Source: Neofusicoccum parvum
Taxonomy: Eukaryota > Ascomycota > Dothideomycetes > Botryosphaeriales > Botryosphaeriaceae
Length of the DNA stretch: 64,000 nt
Assembly: GCA_020912385.1 (NCBI GenBank)
Contig: CP087218.1
Span: forward strand, 1,426,001-1,490,000
Reading direction: 5' to 3'
A program made the translations under genes and the position numbers. Position 1 is the first letter of the stretch, and each line of letters opens with the position of its first letter. This document shows positions 11,070 through 22,670 of the stretch, one piece after another. The notes beneath the pieces were generated by a model. It had not been told where the DNA came from. It saw only the letters and a program-made list of their open reading frames with translations, and did not search any database.

Positions 11070-12079
11070 GGTGACGGGAGGCGCGACGGCGCTGTAGGGA
11101 CGTGGAGAATGGGGTGTCGATGGGAATGCGATCGGACGCGGGCGGGTAGTGTCGCGCAGCGGCGGAGGGATTGGCGCGGTGTGCGAGAGGAGTGTGTCGA
11201 GAGCAGGCGGAGGGCGAGTGGTGACGGGTGGTATTTGAAGAGTGGTGGGCAGCGGCGGGAGCAAAGCTAATAAGTGTGCATGACGTCGGCGAAAAGTGCC
11301 TCTCGTCGGGTTTGACAGCGCAGGCGCAGGGCCAAACGGCAGCTGCTGACGCAGAACTCTCGGGCAGCCCCGAGCTTGCGCCGCACAGGCCCTAGCCGGT
11401 TATATCACACCATGTCAGCTCCTAGTCGCCGTCCACCAGCGTCTCCCGCCGTCTCAGATCCCGCGCAGACTATCTCCGGCGAGCTCGCTACCCCGTGCTC
11501 CACTTTCTGCGCGCCCGGCACGGCTCTGCGCGCTGCGCGCCGGCCTCTCCAGATGCTCGCGCGGCGCTCAGGCTGGCGACAGGCGAGCGGCGCGGTGCAG
11601 GGCAGCGGCGCGCAGCTCCCAGGCGCGTCCCGAGATCTGGCGACGCTCCTGCTCCGTCCGCGCTGCCGAAGATGCCGACGATGCCGACGCCCCGGTGCCG
11701 CAGGCCCAAGCTCCCCGCCCTACGCCTCTTCCCGCCTTTGGCCGCCCAGATCCTGCCGACCACGCCGAACGACGGTTGAAATCGGGGAACCATTTTTCGC
11801 GTCATCCCGCCCCTGGTCCGTTGCTTATTTCTGCCCGCTGCTGATTCACCGCTGCGCGCCTGGACGCCCGGAGACGCCGCGTCCCCAGCAGCGCCGCCGT
11901 GCGAGGGACGCTGCCGCCCTTTATACTCACGTCGGATTTACACAGTATGCGATCCTCGGCATCCCTGTGTCGGCATCGCGTCAAGGACTCCGGCGCTCGG
12001 TTAGCGATCTCGGTAGCTCTATGATGGCAAGGCACTGGTTCTGTAGCTTGGTACCGAAGAAACATTGCTCGTTGACTTG
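11070..12079. other. Intergenic region
   Basis: The first part is the rcf2 promoter. The rest is GC-rich (11300-11950) and has overlapping Arg/Ala/Pro-rich open frames on both strands without recognisable content. I see no gene. Confidence 0.55.
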
Positions 12080-12528
12080 CTAACCCGATGACTCGACTCT
12101 GCAATTATCACATCGAACATGATTGCACAGTATACACTTAGGACACAGCTCTACCAGCATTGGTGAAAACCCACAATTGCAGCACCAATAAACGAGGGCG
12201 TCGGCAGGCCCATTGCCAGACTCTTCTTGTTCTCGCACCAGTGTTGGTGTATCATCATCCCTCTGGACTTTGCTTTTGGCGGGCTCGAGCACTGCGGGAA
12301 CCACGGACTGTATGTCCGGGGTTTCCACCTCGGCTTGCGCTAAGAGAGTGTCCTCGTGGCCTTGACAGACAAATCCTGTCTTCGCAGCGTGCCCATTCGG
12401 CTCTTCCGGATTTTGCAGTATATCTGAACAGCATTTGCGTTCTCCGTTAAGTCCGTTGCGGTTGGAGCAACTGTCTTGAGCATCGTCTGGCTCAAGAAGA
12501 CATCGTAGTTTCTGGTTGCGACAAGTTT
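12080..12528 (-). CDS. 3' exon of a small Cys-rich (zinc-ribbon-like) fungal protein; 5' exons unresolved
   Basis: The minus-strand frame is open from an intron-like acceptor (branch ctgac, then tttgtag) just above 12528 to a stop at 12080-12082, about 149 codons. The end carries paired cysteines: W-C-C-x2-C, then C-P-x-C-x2-C-x-H-x2-C-x2-C, finishing C-R-V-E. This W/CC...C-x2-C...H-x2-C-x2-C tail is common in short uncharacterised fungal proteins and probably binds zinc. Additional Cys pairs occur upstream (TCRNQKLRC, RKCC). I could not fix the upstream exons: the sequence above contains several weak donors, and a possible acceptor near 12825. Either the gene is real with a poorly visible start, or it is decaying. 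Function unknown. Confidence 0.45.
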
Positions 12529-14361
12529 CTACAAAGTGTCAGCACTGGAAGCTACAGCGAATTCGTGGGAGGCGGAGACCAGAGGCCACGCAGGTCATCA
12601 TATCCAGTGAGGGGCGTGGAGTTTGACCCGGCATCGCTCTTGATGAAATGCAGATTGAGAAGATGGGTTCAGACTGAGGGTGCCGCTGGTCGCCCACTAA
12701 GTTCTTGTAAGGCTCTCAAGGATGGGGCCAAGAGTGTTCATACACGTGGTGGCTGCTTATGCGCGCCGACATCAACCACAACCACTGCGATCGACGATTT
12801 CTGGATCCGCTTCTCCATCGCAATCTGAAAAGAATAAGACCATCGGGAGTTTCCTTTGGGCGACCAAGGGGAGCCGCGGGCGGTAATCGTCGGCTGTAGC
12901 ATCCCTCTGTAGATCAGAGTGCAGACACCAGGCCGACCTCAAGACCCTCCTCAAATGACTAGCTGCCGCCTGATCCGTGATCTTCTCGGGAGAGTAGCCT
13001 TGGTGCTTTTTGCTATTTCCTATGAACGATGATTTTGCAAATCTTCGATACGGCGCTAATCGGAGCCAATGGCAACAAGACGTCGGTCATTAAACCTCGA
13101 GGCTACCTCCAGGGATAGCTGGTCACACGTTATATCTTAGCACCAGCGGAAAATAAAGTACAGTAGCAGACATTTGGGTAGTGATAGTTGGCAACACACT
13201 CGATTATTACGCCTGGCTCACCGAAACTTAACTTCAATGAGGAGTGACAGAATAAGACAACTGGTGCTCCCCGTTGGTGATTATCCAATTGATACTGAAC
13301 TGCTGCCTGGTACAACAGGACGACCATCAGTCACGAAAGCCTGGACCACCCTTCCACCTCACTCAGACAATAACTCTGGTCTGAATCTCGCTTTGTTCCA
13401 AATTCAGCACCCAATCCCTCGCCTGGACCAGACACAACCGTCATCATTGCTACGAATAAAATTCAACACCCATAGAGCGGCGTAGGAAGCGGCACAGCAC
13501 CCGCTCAGCTGGCCCAGCAGATCCACCCCCGGATCGACGTCTCCATATCCGCATTCTCCCCTACACTCGACATCGCCAAGTGCACCATATCCTCCATCAC
13601 GATCATCTTCACGCTGCAGAGCTCACCAAGCCCGACCCCGCTCTCCAACGCACCATCCCCGCTCCCCGAAATGTCGACAGCCCTCCCATCGCCGGGTCCC
13701 ACATCCACAAACACCCGCACCGTCCGCCGATCGCCATAGACAGCCAACCGCAACGAACGCACGCTCGGGAACTCCTCCAGCAACAAGAACGACAACGACA
13801 ACAGGCCTCCGCACCGACACAAGAAGTCAACCACCTACCTCCAGCCCGGCGCCCCCTGGCCCGCCATCCACACGCTGGGTCCGGACGTCACGCACCAGCC
13901 ATGCGTGTTCATGGGCCCGGAGGAAGCTTTCCGACCCGGGACCGAGGGGCTGCGGGACGGGGAGGTGGACGAGCTGGGCTGGGCTGGGCTGAGGAGGCGG
14001 GGAGCGGCGTTGGGGTGTTTGAGGTGGGGAGGTGGGTGTTTAAGGAGGAACTGCTGGTGGTGATGGTTGAGGAAGCGAGGGTTGAGTTTCGGGACGTGCC
14101 GGATGAGATGGCTGGTGTTAGACAGTGATGGAGTGGTGTCATCCGGCCTGACTACCGTCATTAGTAAATTCTACCAGGAGAATATAGAGCTCGGCGGTGC
14201 TTGATCTTCTGCTTGAGATCCAAAGTCTTCCCATATATTCGACGGTATTCTATTTGGTGCTACATTACGCGTATTCAATCTGCGCAAGAAAGATTTATAC
14301 AAACCACAATTTCTGGTCCCTTGAAATTGGAAATCTGTCAAAAAGAAAATACACTGGGCTC
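12529..14361. other. Intergenic region with a probable gene relic
   Basis: No intact gene is seen. It may hold the upstream exons of the Cys-rich protein (12529-12960). A stretch at 13506-14128 looks like once-coding sequence (see separate entry). The remainder (12960-13480) has no visible structure. Confidence 0.5.
13506..14128 (+). pseudogene. Possible broken gene of an uncharacterised fungal family
   Basis: One plus frame from 13506 reads like beta-rich protein (IHPRIDVSIS, then ISSITIIFTLQSS) and hits a stop at 13737-13739. A second frame continues just after it with plausible protein (YLQPGAPWPAIHTLGPD, then CVFMGPEEAFRPG). A third frame carries GVFEVGRWVFKEELLVVM to a stop at 14126-14128. 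Frame changes without convincing splice sites suggest a relic with at least one stop and one or two frameshifts. Alternatively, short introns were missed. No family could be named. Confidence 0.25.
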
Positions 14362-17243
14362 TCAATTGCGAGTTCTCCTAGAAAGCTTCACTAGAAGTCC
14401 CCTAAAGAGAGTGTCTCGAAGTCGTCTGCGGCCATCTGTCCTGGTCCTTGACTCCGAAAAGGGCGTTGCGCGCTCTATCTGGTCTGATACTCGCGATGTC
14501 GCCACCTCTCGGTGTGGAGCTTGCTGGATCAGATTGAGAAGCCTCGTTTTGTGCGCCTCCTTGAAAGACTCGCATTTCTGGATCAGTTCCACCATCATAT
14601 CTGTATATGGTGGTTTTAGATCAGCACCATTGATGAGAAACACCTCTAAAGCCATGATAATGTCCTCGCAAGTTTTATCTGCCCCTACTATCCAAGCCCC
14701 ACGAAATAAATCAATCCATGCAGGTTCATTCGAATGGTCCTTCTGGTTCGGATTGGCGCCTCGAGAAAGTAAATTTTCCACGGCGCCTCTGTAGCTGCAA
14801 TCCCACACCTCCAAATGGCCAATTCTTACTAGCTTTGTGAGTATTTCCGTGCTGTCTTTAGGCTCAATTTGGATTCCTTCATCCTCAAGCCTTTGTTTCA
14901 GATAGCCTATGAGCTGTGCGGAGGTTGCTTGGTCCGCGATTCCAGATGCTAAGTGATATTGTTCTGCGTCAAGGAGCAAATCCATTGGAGTAGTTTCTGA
15001 GGTTTTTTCGAGATTCTTAATATGCAGCGCGAACCTTTTGAACGCATCAGCGGACAACTCTTTTCCGATTGGAGCTGCTTTGATGAGTTGCAAATTGACT
15101 TTTGCCATGGTGAGGTCGATATCAAAGCCCGGCTCTAGTGAATCGAAAAGGTACTCCATGTCTTTACTCAGGAGAAAATCTCGTACTGTCCGGTGCAGAA
15201 AGTCGATAGTCGTTGTGAAGAAAAGTTTTCGGGCGCTCGGTCTGACCAGTCGTCGGTGGGATGATTTGGCCTTTGTCACTTCTACGAGTCCTTTGCAGCA
15301 TCCGTCAAGCCGTCTTCGCAATTCACCAAGTATCGTGACGGTTTTTGCTTTATCCAGAGAATTCCCGTTGTCAACGTCTGTGGTGAGGCCAAAACAATCA
15401 TCTTCATCCAAAAGAGCGACGGCCATAAGGGGGAGTGGTTCATCGGTATTGAGCATTATCTTCAAGGTCTTTGCTGTCTGCGGCTTGTAGACATCATCAA
15501 TTGAGTCAAGTATCTGCCTGAAGAAGGCCTTGAGATCACTCGGCAGGCATTGAACTCTTTGGCGCAAGACGTCGATGGTGTCTGCGTTGACCAGTCCCTG
15601 CTTGAGTGATCTTACGACAAGATAGACCCAGAGAAATACGCCCTGAGCCTTCTCAACGATCTCATCCACTAGCTTTCCATAGATAGGACTGTTTTTGCTG
15701 AGGCGGACAAATCGATAATCCTCGGCGAGGGTGTTGCGAACATATGCGTCGATATCGTCGTGGTTGAGATCTTCGAGCGCGAGGGAACGGCAGTGATCAA
15801 AGGAATCCCGAAACACATTCCAGGGCCTACTCGAAAGACAAATCTTGATATGCTGAGACTCTGTAAGTCCTTTGATGGTCTGGACCAGGTCGTCGTGAGT
15901 GCCCTCCCGAGAATCTCCATCATATTCGTCAAGACCATCGATGAAGAAGCAAAAACGAGCTGAGACCGCGCTTTGCTCTTTCAGCTTCACAATGGCAGAG
16001 TTCAACTCCGAGAAAGACCAAGGCACTTCTTGAGAATGATAATGAACAGCTTTGCGATTTGGGTAAACCTTCGGTATCAGTTCTGGGCACTGACGTAGTA
16101 CTTCGTAGAGCAATCCTTGAAGTAGGCCCTTCTGTGATCGTTCCATGTTGGTACCGGATGTCCAAAAGAAGAAATCTGCTGTGATGAGTCGTTTGGGATG
16201 ACTCCATTGTTCAAGAAGACTGTTTGTGACTGTGTGGCCGCAAATGTACTTCATCAGCGTCGATTTTCCCGATCCAGGCTTCCCCTGAACCCAGTAAATG
16301 CCATTTCCCTCTCTCAGCCATTCGGCGAGTCGAGGGTGCCGCCCGGAGTACGACTTCGGTAGACGATCGCTCAGAAGCCATTTGAGTGTGCTCTCGTGTG
16401 CCACGGCGACGTTCTCTTGTCGATCACTGAGGCTTCTAAAGTACAGGCTCTTCAACAGACATTGCTCCGAAGAGATTGTACTGCCTGCGTTGGAAAGGAT
16501 TTGCAGCCTCAACGAGAGAGTTGTCATGGTTTCGGACAGTTTGATGAGGTCAGCATCCTCGACTGGTTCTAGCCTTTGAATGCGCCCGAGGTGATCCATA
16601 AGTGTTGCATGTTGGAGGGTTGATTTCTTCTGAAGATCTTGCAATGCTTTTTTAACGCTTTCACTAAGCCTTTCAATGTCTTCGGATTGCTTCATGTTCA
16701 GCCTGACGTTTTCTGCTGAAAGATCAGAAAATTGGCGTCGCATTTCAAAACTGGAAAACGCAGTCAGCTTTCTATCAAGTGTCTTGCATATTGAAAAGGG
16801 TAGGATAGACGAAATTACCTCAAGAGTTGCAAGAGGTGGCTGTTGAGTAATCCCTGCAACACGCAGATCCTCTCGGCCAAGTCCTTCAATCTTTCGCTCT
16901 TCCCCGCTTCCTTCATCGCTTGAACGAAGCTTCTCCATGGAGTCTTTGACTTCTTCGGTCGCAGTTTCTCCAGATCATCGGAAAGATATTTTGCCAACTC
17001 CCTACATTTCTGCGTAATGATCTCCAGCCCTGGGCTAAGACGACCGGTGGATGATGCCGAATCAACCTTGTCAACGAGCGAGATCAGCTCGTGAGAGACA
17101 ACGTCCAACTCCAAGAACTTCTCGGAGACATCCTTGGCAGATTCCTGTATGGAGCGGCTTTCGGAGACGAGTTTGCAAGAGAAGTCAACGAATTGCACAA
17201 TGTTGCCGGCCAACCCAAGGGCTGCAAACGCTTCGAGGACCAT
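14362..17243 (-). CDS. NACHT-domain STAND protein (fungal NLR-like)
   Basis: STAND NTPases of this kind act as signal-transducing sensors, and some control heterokaryon incompatibility or cell death in fungi. Exons (minus) 17243-16819 and 16750-14362 give 937 aa, joined by a 68-bp intron with phase 2. The N-terminal 140 residues form the helical domain often found before fungal NACHT domains (ALGLAGNIVQFVDFSCKLV opening). A coiled region follows. The NACHT has Walker A GKPGSGKST near residue 297 and Walker B FFIDGLDEYDGD near 407, with the downstream sensor-like LSSRPW. A helical region with FLHRTVRDFL follows at about residue 640. The C-terminus has only one clear ankyrin-like unit (AVENLLSRGANPNQ) and one degenerate unit (VFLINGADL), so the usual long repeat sensor is very short. 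No effector-type partner gene is visible next to it. Confidence 0.9.
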
Positions 17244-18236
17244 GGCGGACGCGGTCGGCGACGACAGACAAGAAATTGCGCAGAAGCCGGCTGAACGCAG
17301 CTTATGAATGCTTCAGACACAGCCTCGATTTCACTCAATGTCAGCTGCCTCCCTGTTGCAAATGGCATGAGTGCAGATTCGGTCAGCCTGCAGCTTGCGT
17401 GGCGTTTCCTTAAGCAAGATGTGGGTGCACAGAACGCTTATTCGGGGCGGGCTACGCTGATCCCAGTAAATTTGAGTGGGCTTTCTGACGGCATAGCCAC
17501 CTGCTGTGTTGGCAACTGTAACAGTCCAGGGGCACCGCGGCTAATGGGAAGTGCATGCAATTCCCGACAGGCACAATTGCATGCAATGTTGGGGATCGGT
17601 CCTGATGGCAAGATCTTGTTTTTCTTGAAGGCAAGGCTGAACGCAACCATCATCCGCAAGCTAAGCCTCACCAGCACACGCACGTTCATCTACGCGTGCC
17701 TACGAGGCTGGAATTCAGCCTCGAACTGCAACCTTTCTTGCCTCTCTGAAATACCGCTAAATATGGTGACACCAAGCAGTCCCGAGGTTTCCTGGTATCC
17801 TATAATTGTCAACGACGTTCAAAGTTGTCAATGCATTGCCTGCGCTCAGGATGCTATGAGTGTTTGGCAGCGAGGTCATTTCCTGGGTACGATAAGGGAG
17901 GGGCATATCAGTCAGCAAAAAGCAAAACCTCGTGCAATTTCTCAAGCCTCTCGCAGCCCAAGACCCTGTCCCTATACCTTCTCCGCTGCCGCACATGGGT
18001 AGCTTGTATCAAGCCGTAGGGTTGCGCACATCGCGAATAGAACAACTGCCCGCCAACCATGCAGTTCGAACATCGAAAATTGGAGTAGAGATGACAGTTG
18101 AAGCATGTTTATGTGTGATTGATCTCAAAACGAGGAGGATCTATGTGCAGGGTATCTATGCGAAAGTAGGTTGGTCGTAAATTTCATCGTCAACATCTCC
18201 CCTCTTCTTCTCCCCCTATTTTCCGCATTCCCATCG
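17244..18236. other. Intergenic region between NACHT and DUF3433 genes
   Basis: It contains the promoter of the NACHT gene and the 3' flank of the DUF3433 gene. A 232-codon plus frame (17304-18002) lacks any recognisable domain and is treated as unproven. Nothing else is seen. Confidence 0.5.
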
Positions 18237-21200
18237 TCAAACCGTCCTCCCCTCCACCTGCCCCTCATCTCCACCACTCCCCGCCACCTCCTCACTCTCC
18301 CTCGCCTCCTTCCTCAGATCCTCCTCACTCCCACTCCCGTCCCCCTCCTCCCCCTCCCAATCCACCCCAAACCTCCCATCCCCCCACCACCCCAACCGAT
18401 ACCTCCTCCCCTCCAACCCTTCCTGACCCTCCTTCAGCATCTCCGCTCCCGCAAGCAGACTCGCCGCCGCCCCCACACTCGTCGGACAAACCGGCAACAC
18501 CTCCTTCGTCTCCAAAAACGCGTACGTCACCACCGCACAAACCACCAACCCACCCAGCAGCCCCTCCAAAAGCCTGGTCGACACCCCGCTCTGCATCAGC
18601 CTTAGCCTGCTCGGCACCGTCCACGTCGCATCGACAGCCTCGCGCTCCGCCGGCGCCGTCCGCGCCGTGTTCAGCATCTGCGCGACGATGCGGCCGTACA
18701 GCCGGTCGGTCGCGGCCTCGAGCCTGCCGCGGTTGGGCGGGCCGGAGAGCGACGCGGGGTCGATGGGGGCGGCGGGCAGGTGCAGCAGGGCGGCGGTGAA
18801 GCCGTCGACGGAGGTGTTGTTGATGGACATGCAGCCGCCGCCGGCGGTGCCGGCGGGGCTGTACGGCGTGTAGATGCCCTGGGAGACGGCGCCGATGTCG
18901 GTGAGGTTCTTGACGTAGGCGGCCGTGCGCTCGTCCGGGACGGGCGGGGAGGCGAGGGACAGGTCCGCGGCGTTGAGCGTCACGTTGGCCGTGACGCGCT
19001 CGAGGTACGGCGTGCAGTAGTAGGCGGCGAGGTCGACGGCGCGGCTGTCGATGACGTGCCCGTAGACGAGGAGCGTGGCCGGGCAGTTGTGGCCGTGGTC
19101 GTCGCCGTAGTTGCCGTTGGAGTCTTCGAAGACGGTGACTTTCGAGAAGTAGCCGATGTAGACGTCCGCGTCTTGAGAGTTGGAGAGGACTTGCACGGTG
19201 CGGTTCGCGATGCCGCAGATCTCCGGGGCAGTTGCTTGGACGTTGACGGCGCCGTACCAGTCTGTGATGTTGTCTGATCTGGGGCTCGGGTAGTCCATGT
19301 AGTAGGTTGCGTTTGTGACTATGTCGGCTGTGCAGTTTGGCTTAGCGCGGTAGGCGGGGATTCGTGCCGCAATTGTCCCCTGACTGAGCCCATCACTGGA
19401 GTTGGCGGCAGATTTGGCTGACATGATTTCTAGAGCTGGGAAGGCCAAAGTCTCGTAAGTGAACAGTGGCTCGTCCACGCCGTCGATGAGGACCAGATTT
19501 GCCATATCGAAGCCAGCACCACCGCTGTAGTAAAGTTGCATATTTGCATAAGGGTCGGCGGCGGAGACAGTTGTTCGGATAGATGGAAAATCTGGTGAAA
19601 ATGAACTGGTTTGGGAGAGTTGAACCTGCATCTCCTGCGGGATGGCCTCGGTGAAGAAAAGACCGCTGGCGGCAATTGTGAGGAGCGGGGCAATGATCGT
19701 GCCCACCGATGAGCTGGCCACAGCAATCTGTCCCCTACGTAGAGAGCTCCATAAGCAATGAATCCCGACCATGCCGAGGTAATCCTGTTTGAATATTGTA
19801 TCGCTGGGCGCATTGCCACGGCGAAGTATATGGTAGGGCTGGAATATCTTAGCCGCAAAATCGAGGCCGACGAACATGAGACCTATGCAAACGAGCACAA
19901 ACGTAGGGATGTACGTGTATGCGTAGTGAGCGTAGTTGTTGGAGGGTATATCGCATAGACCGTTATTCTTCTGCACCTGTTGGTACACAACCTCCAACAC
20001 AATGATCACGGTAATAGGGATGATCAGCATGAGGATCTTCGCTGGAAGGCTCACTGCAACAGGGCGGAACCAGCGAGGCTTTTGTAGGTCTTCGTAGTCT
20101 TTATCATCCGGCCGCGACGGTTCCTCTTCCTCAGCCGCGCTTTTGACTGATTTGGTTATGCCGAATGCGGGGCCATCAGAAAGTCGAGTTTCAGTGCTGT
20201 AGGACGAACCTGAGAGCCTCTGACGGATTTTGGCCACACTCAAGATTCCCGTTCCACGCAAGGTCTTTTCCAATTCTGGCGAGTGAGCAAGTATCGTTGC
20301 CAGGCATCCTAAAGGAGCGGGGTTGCATGAAACAACGCGTCGGGGGCCGATTGGTACCAAGGCGGCTGCAAGGATAGCCAGGAAGACGAGAATACCAGCC
20401 ACAAGCCCGAAAGATAGGCTGCGTAAAACAAGTCGTTCCTCCGACATTGTCACTTCCCCAGTAATGGTCTGGTTCGTTGTCTCCATGAGGTATATCTTAG
20501 CAATTTGAGCAGAGACAGCTTGGAATAGACTTGTCAGTCCCAAGGCCATGAGGTCGGGATTTGAAGCCGCATCATCCCGTGAAACGTTTGGCACGAGGAA
20601 CGTAATGAAGTCGGCGTAATACTTCATACCATCGGGGAAGGTGTAGGTGTTACGGCCGTAGCTCCTATCCATAGCGTTGAGAAGCTGTGCGGGGGTAACC
20701 CTCGGCAGCATTGATGGTGTCGAATTGGCCATCAACGATACGGCTGGATCTTGCGAAGTAGAATCATTCGTGTGTAGGGTAACCTGTGCTTGTTGAACCC
20801 CGTAGGACGGCTTACACAAGAGGTTTGAAGTATTGAAGAGGTTGTACGGTACCGCTTCCATAGTTTCCGTGACTTGTGCTGTTCCAAACACATAGAGATA
20901 TCGGCCTTCATCTTGGCAACTCGCAGACAGAGGATCAAGATTAGGAGTTGGGCCTCCATAAACGTTGGTGTATTCGAAATATCCGTCTACAACGGGCATT
21001 CTGGCATCGATGGTCCCACAGGTCGTCGAAGAAAGGTTGAAGATCAAGGTAGTACCCTCACCACTGCTCATAGTCCTGTCGTAGTGCCAGCTGCTGACTC
21101 TCTCAATCGACAGAGTTTCGCATTCTAGGTCCGAGTGGAAGACATTGACAAGGCCAGTCATGTTGATACTCGAGCTGGGGACTTTATATTGTGAGCTGAG

Positions 21201-21977
21201 TCCAAAGGTGGCAGTAAGATTTTGCGTGCTTACGGGTTGTGGCATTGAAATCCTGGAATGCGTACGAAGTCGTCGTTCCGGATGGGTAAGGAAGGCTGTA
21301 ATTTTTGGATCCATACACCCTGGCAAAAGCACGACGATCAATGCTCAGGGAGCTATAGTTAACGTCCTTGAAGTCATTGAAGGCCATGAGATCGTGGGCT
21401 GCTCTGTGCACTATTGTTGGCTGCAGAATGAAAAGGCCAGTGCTGAGAACAGTAGCTAGCTTCAGGAGTAATGCTCCGACAATAGCCACTGCAACAGCAT
21501 AGGTCCCAGGAGTGCGGAGGGATTTGGCTAGCGAGACCAGAGCGAGTGGTTCTATGAAATCCAGGAGGATGCTTCGTTCGGCGGGTTGAGGAGTGTTAGC
21601 CATCACGGCCCAGGGGGCGAGTTGTTTGGTCCGGTATTCGACTTGGCCCCAGAAAGCGGCAACTAGGGTCAGGACTGGTGGTCTCTCAGCTTTCGTGAAA
21701 ATTACAGCTATTCGTTGAATTGGGACTGACCTGCTGTTGGACCATACTGCCACAACAGGAAATGGTTTGGGTTTGGAGTAGACAGGCCATCGTGAGTCTC
21801 AGAGTATCCGAACAGAATGGCGACGGTAGCGACAAAGGCGACATAGACACATGCAAATGCTATGAGGATTTCTTTTCGAAGAAAGAAGGGTGTCCAGAGA
21901 GTATCATCGTCACGTTTTTCTTCCGCAGTGGGATCCTTGGCACCCTTTGCAAAGATGCGCTTCACCAATTGAGCCAT
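18237..21977 (-). CDS. DUF3433-family multi-pass membrane protein
   Basis: This is a large fungal membrane protein of unknown function, predicted at the plasma membrane or a secretory membrane. Exons (minus) 21977-21731, 21674-21234 and 21181-18237 give 1210 aa. The start is the ATG at 21977; no ATG lies further upstream in frame. Hydrophobic segments occur near the N-terminus (ILIAFACVYVAFVATVAILF), twice in exon 2, and then as VAGILVFLAILAAALV, ILMLIIPITVIIVLEVVY, FVLVCIGLMFVGLDF, a segment around IIAPLLTIAASGLFF, and near the C-terminus. Between them lie two large Asn/Ser/Thr-rich loops with many N-x-S/T sites and Cys, so these are probably lumenal or extracellular. The two-fold arrangement of hydrophobic blocks and glycosylated loops is typical of the family. 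The second intron fits only if it ends at an AAG acceptor (52 bp), which joins the conserved FNATT to LPSSS. The C-terminal tail is acidic. Confidence 0.8.
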
Positions 21978-22670
21978 GGCACCAGTCACTGTAGGGAGAG
22001 CGGGCAAAAAGACGACCTGGTGGTTTCGGGCCGGCCACGGGGGCCATGATAGATATCTTCAAGTCTCTAAGCGCCCGACAAGGATGCACGGTGCGGCGTG
22101 AATCTTGGCCCCCAGAATGGCAGATCAACCCCAGGCAACCGTCTTTTGCGGCACAGTTGTCCAATAAATGGTAAAGATAGACGCGAGCGCGGTGGAGCCG
22201 ACCTATTAAAAGCATAAATGGCCCGAGACAAGGTTAAATGAGGCGGAGCGCAGGTTTGTGAAACTGTCCCTTGGCGGCGCAGCTCAGCATATCTCGCAAA
22301 TCGTTGCCCACTGCAAAAGAAACGTCGGTCAAGCTGAGCATTGTTGCAGCGCATGATCGGACGTGCAGGCTGTGAAGGCATTCCACGAGTTCGGGTATGT
22401 CGGGCCAGCAATGTCGTGTCTGAGGTTTATTTCCAGACTCTCCAGATTAAGAGAACATGCACAATTGACAAAGCGGCATTTCGAAAGGTCAGAACAGGGT
22501 CTGCCAGAGAAGTGTGGACGTGGTGAATGACGCTGCCACGCCGCCGCTGCGAAACGGCGACGGGAGAAAGGCGGGGCGCGTCGGCGTTCGGCGCACGGAC
22601 GCGCCTCGACGCGTGAAGCTCTCGCTCACTGCGTCGACGCCCGAGCTGCTCCATCAACCACTTGGATAAA
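21978..22670. other. Shared upstream region of divergent DUF3433 and ORC5 genes
   Basis: This 693-bp divergent promoter separates the two start codons. GC-rich sequence near 22550-22640 precedes ORC5 and holds an ACGCGT motif. No further gene is supported. Confidence 0.6.
22609..22614 (+). promoter_or_regulatory. ACGCGT MluI cell-cycle box before ORC5
   Basis: An exact palindromic ACGCGT lies 57 bp before the ORC5 start, with a related GACGCGCC just upstream. MCB elements are bound by MBF (Mbp1/Swi6-type factors) and drive G1/S transcription of replication genes. The association with an ORC gene makes the match plausible, but the surrounding DNA is CG-rich, so chance occurrence is possible. 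Confidence 0.4.

Noticed and set aside
17304..18002. 232-codon plus-strand frame divergent from the NACHT gene
   Set aside because: It is long for moderately GC DNA but has no recognisable domain, no splice structure and no promoter signal; it could be chance. RNA evidence would change this.
21978..22215. Extra first exon for the DUF3433 gene
   Set aside because: An ATG-containing frame lies upstream, but joining it would need a 27-nt intron, too short for fungal splicing.
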